From: JBHELT01 sp046262935
GTDB lineage: Bacteria; Actinomycetota; CADDZG01; JAHWKV01
Length of the DNA stretch: 5,959 nucleotides
Reading direction: 5' to 3'
Assembly: GCA_046262935.1 (NCBI GenBank)
Contig: JBHELT010000091.1
Coordinates: 1 to 5,959 of the forward strand
A program made the position numbers and the translations under genes. Shown here in pieces: positions 5,146-5,959 of this stretch; the first letter of the stretch is position 1, and every line of letters starts with the position of its first letter. The notes under the pieces are model-generated. The model did no database searches, had not been told where the DNA came from, and saw only the letters and a program-made list of their open reading frames with translations.

Positions 5146-5959
5146 TTCGGCACTCGCAGCGGTGTTCGCCGATGAACTTATCCGGTGCGGGGTGCGCCAC
5201 GTCTGCCTCTCACCGGGATCGCGCTCTGCGCCGCTTGCATTGGCCTTTGGCAGATCCGAGGCGCTCAGCGTCCATGTGAGTATCGATGAACGTGCATGTG
5301 CCTTCCGCGCCCTCGGCATCGCGAAAGTTTTGAATGAACCAGTCGTTGTTGTCTGCACTTCGGGGACTGCGGCGGCCAATCTGTTTCCTGCAGTCATCGA
5401 AGCCGATCTTTCTTATATCCCTTTGATAGTGCTGACCGCCGACCGCCCCCCGGAACTAAGGGCCACTTCAGCTCCGCAGGCGATCGATCAGGTGAAACTT
5501 TACGGTGAACGGGTTCGCTGGTTCTTCGAGGTCGGGATTGCAGAAGGAGCCGGGTCTTCAGCCGAGAGGTACTGGCGCTCGGTGGTTGACCAATCGGTTG
5601 ATGCAGCCACCGGTGCAGAGCCGGGTCCCGTGCATCTGAACATCGCATTTCGAGACCCGTTGGTTCCGCCCGTAATCGATAAACGCGCCCCGCAGGCCAA
5701 GGGTCATAGATACACACGGACGGTGTCTTCTCGAATGACCGTTGATGCCAAGGGGGTTGAGGAGTTGGCAGCAACGATGAAAGCAGCGACGCGTCCGGTT
5801 TTGGTGGCTGGATATGGGGCCTCAGCCCCAGCCATCGCGACCCTCGCGGATGCGACCGGATGGCCCGTTCTCGCCGAGGCTATCTCGGGGGCCCGCGTGC
5901 CAGGAACCATCAGTTGCTACGACGCTATCTTGAGAGTGCCGGAGTTGGCCGATGAACTG
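5129..5959 (+). CDS. menD: SEPHCHC synthase, N-terminal half (cut by window edge)
   Basis: 277 codons are open to the right edge; full MenD is about 530-580 residues. It is the ThDP- and Mg2+-dependent enzyme that adds decarboxylated 2-oxoglutarate to isochorismate, the first committed menaquinone step. The pyrimidine-binding domain is clear: SPGSRSAPL (28-36), SIDERACAFRALGIAK (51-66) with the ThDP-activating Glu54 (E. coli Glu55), TSGTAAAN (77-84), TADRPPEL (103-110) and GPVHLN (166-171). The central domain begins at about residue 200. The C-terminal pyrophosphate-binding domain is missing. I chose GTG at 5129 (17-bp overlap with menC). TTG at 5138 (8-bp overlap) is nearly as good, since neither has a visible ribosome binding site. 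Either way it is probably translated by coupling to menC. The frame is intact throughout. Confidence 0.93.
   Translation, partial: MPELDSSALAAVFADELIRCGVRHVCLSPGSRSAPLALAFGRSEALSVHVSIDERACAFRALGIAKVLNEPVVVVCTSGTAAANLFPAVIEADLSYIPLIVLTADRPPELRATSAPQAIDQVKLYGERVRWFFEVGIAEGAGSSAERYWRSVVDQSVDAATGAEPGPVHLNIAFRDPLVPPVIDKRAPQAKGHRYTRTVSSRMTVDAKGVEELAATMKAATRPVLVAGYGASAPAIATLADATGWPVLAEAISGARVPGTISCYDAILRVPELADEL

Noticed and set aside
4554..5397. 199- and 228-codon open frames on the minus strand over menC and menD
   Set aside because: Their low-complexity composition lacks motifs, and both lie over well-supported menC and menD. They are shadow frames of GC-rich coding DNA.
1..5959. Search for CRISPR arrays, tRNA or rRNA genes, riboswitches, insertion sequences and attachment sites
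   Set aside because: No regularly spaced repeats, cloverleaf or conserved RNA motifs, transposase genes or terminal repeats were seen, and gaps between genes are at most 51 bp.

Overview
This is a moderately GC-rich chromosomal stretch (roughly 55-60% GC by eye). It carries most of the classical o-succinylbenzoate route to menaquinone (vitamin K2). The MenC, MenE, MenA and IMPase-type proteins read like those of Actinomycetota. Frequent GTG/TTG starts and apparently leaderless promoters fit that. A deep-branching class such as Acidimicrobiia is possible but is only a guess, and MenB does not match the mycobacterial subtype. Every stretch is covered by genes with short gaps. There are no mobile elements, CRISPR arrays, RNA genes or obvious foreign insertions.

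Layout. Positions 1-161 (minus) hold the N-terminal end of an inositol-monophosphatase-family phosphatase that runs off the left edge. It is divergent from an aldo/keto reductase (199-1218, plus) across a 37-bp gap, in which both genes appear to have -10 boxes close to the start codon. The reductase converges on menE (1267-2424, minus) across 48 bp with no convincing terminator. menE is divergent from menB across 51 bp (2425-2475). From there menB (2476-3306), menA (3326-4195), menC (4192-5145) and menD (5129 to the right edge, truncated) run as one tightly packed plus-strand operon, with a 19-bp gap and then 4-bp and 17-bp overlaps.

Pathway. MenD makes SEPHCHC from isochorismate and 2-oxoglutarate. 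MenC dehydrates SHCHC to o-succinylbenzoate (OSB). MenE activates OSB to OSB-CoA. MenB closes the ring to DHNA-CoA. MenA prenylates DHNA at the membrane. MenF, MenH, a DHNA-CoA thioesterase and the MenG/UbiE methyltransferase are not in the window.

The points most worth a second look are: (1) the menE-menB divergent region, where a near-symmetric -10 sequence and a perfect 15-bp inverted repeat covering the menB ribosome binding site and the menE -35 suggest joint control; (2) a MenB of the bicarbonate-dependent (Gly) subtype rather than the Asp subtype of mycobacteria; (3) a MenE whose P-loop lysine is replaced by glutamine; (4) non-ATG starts on all four genes of menBACD. I did not find a previously undescribed multi-gene system here.
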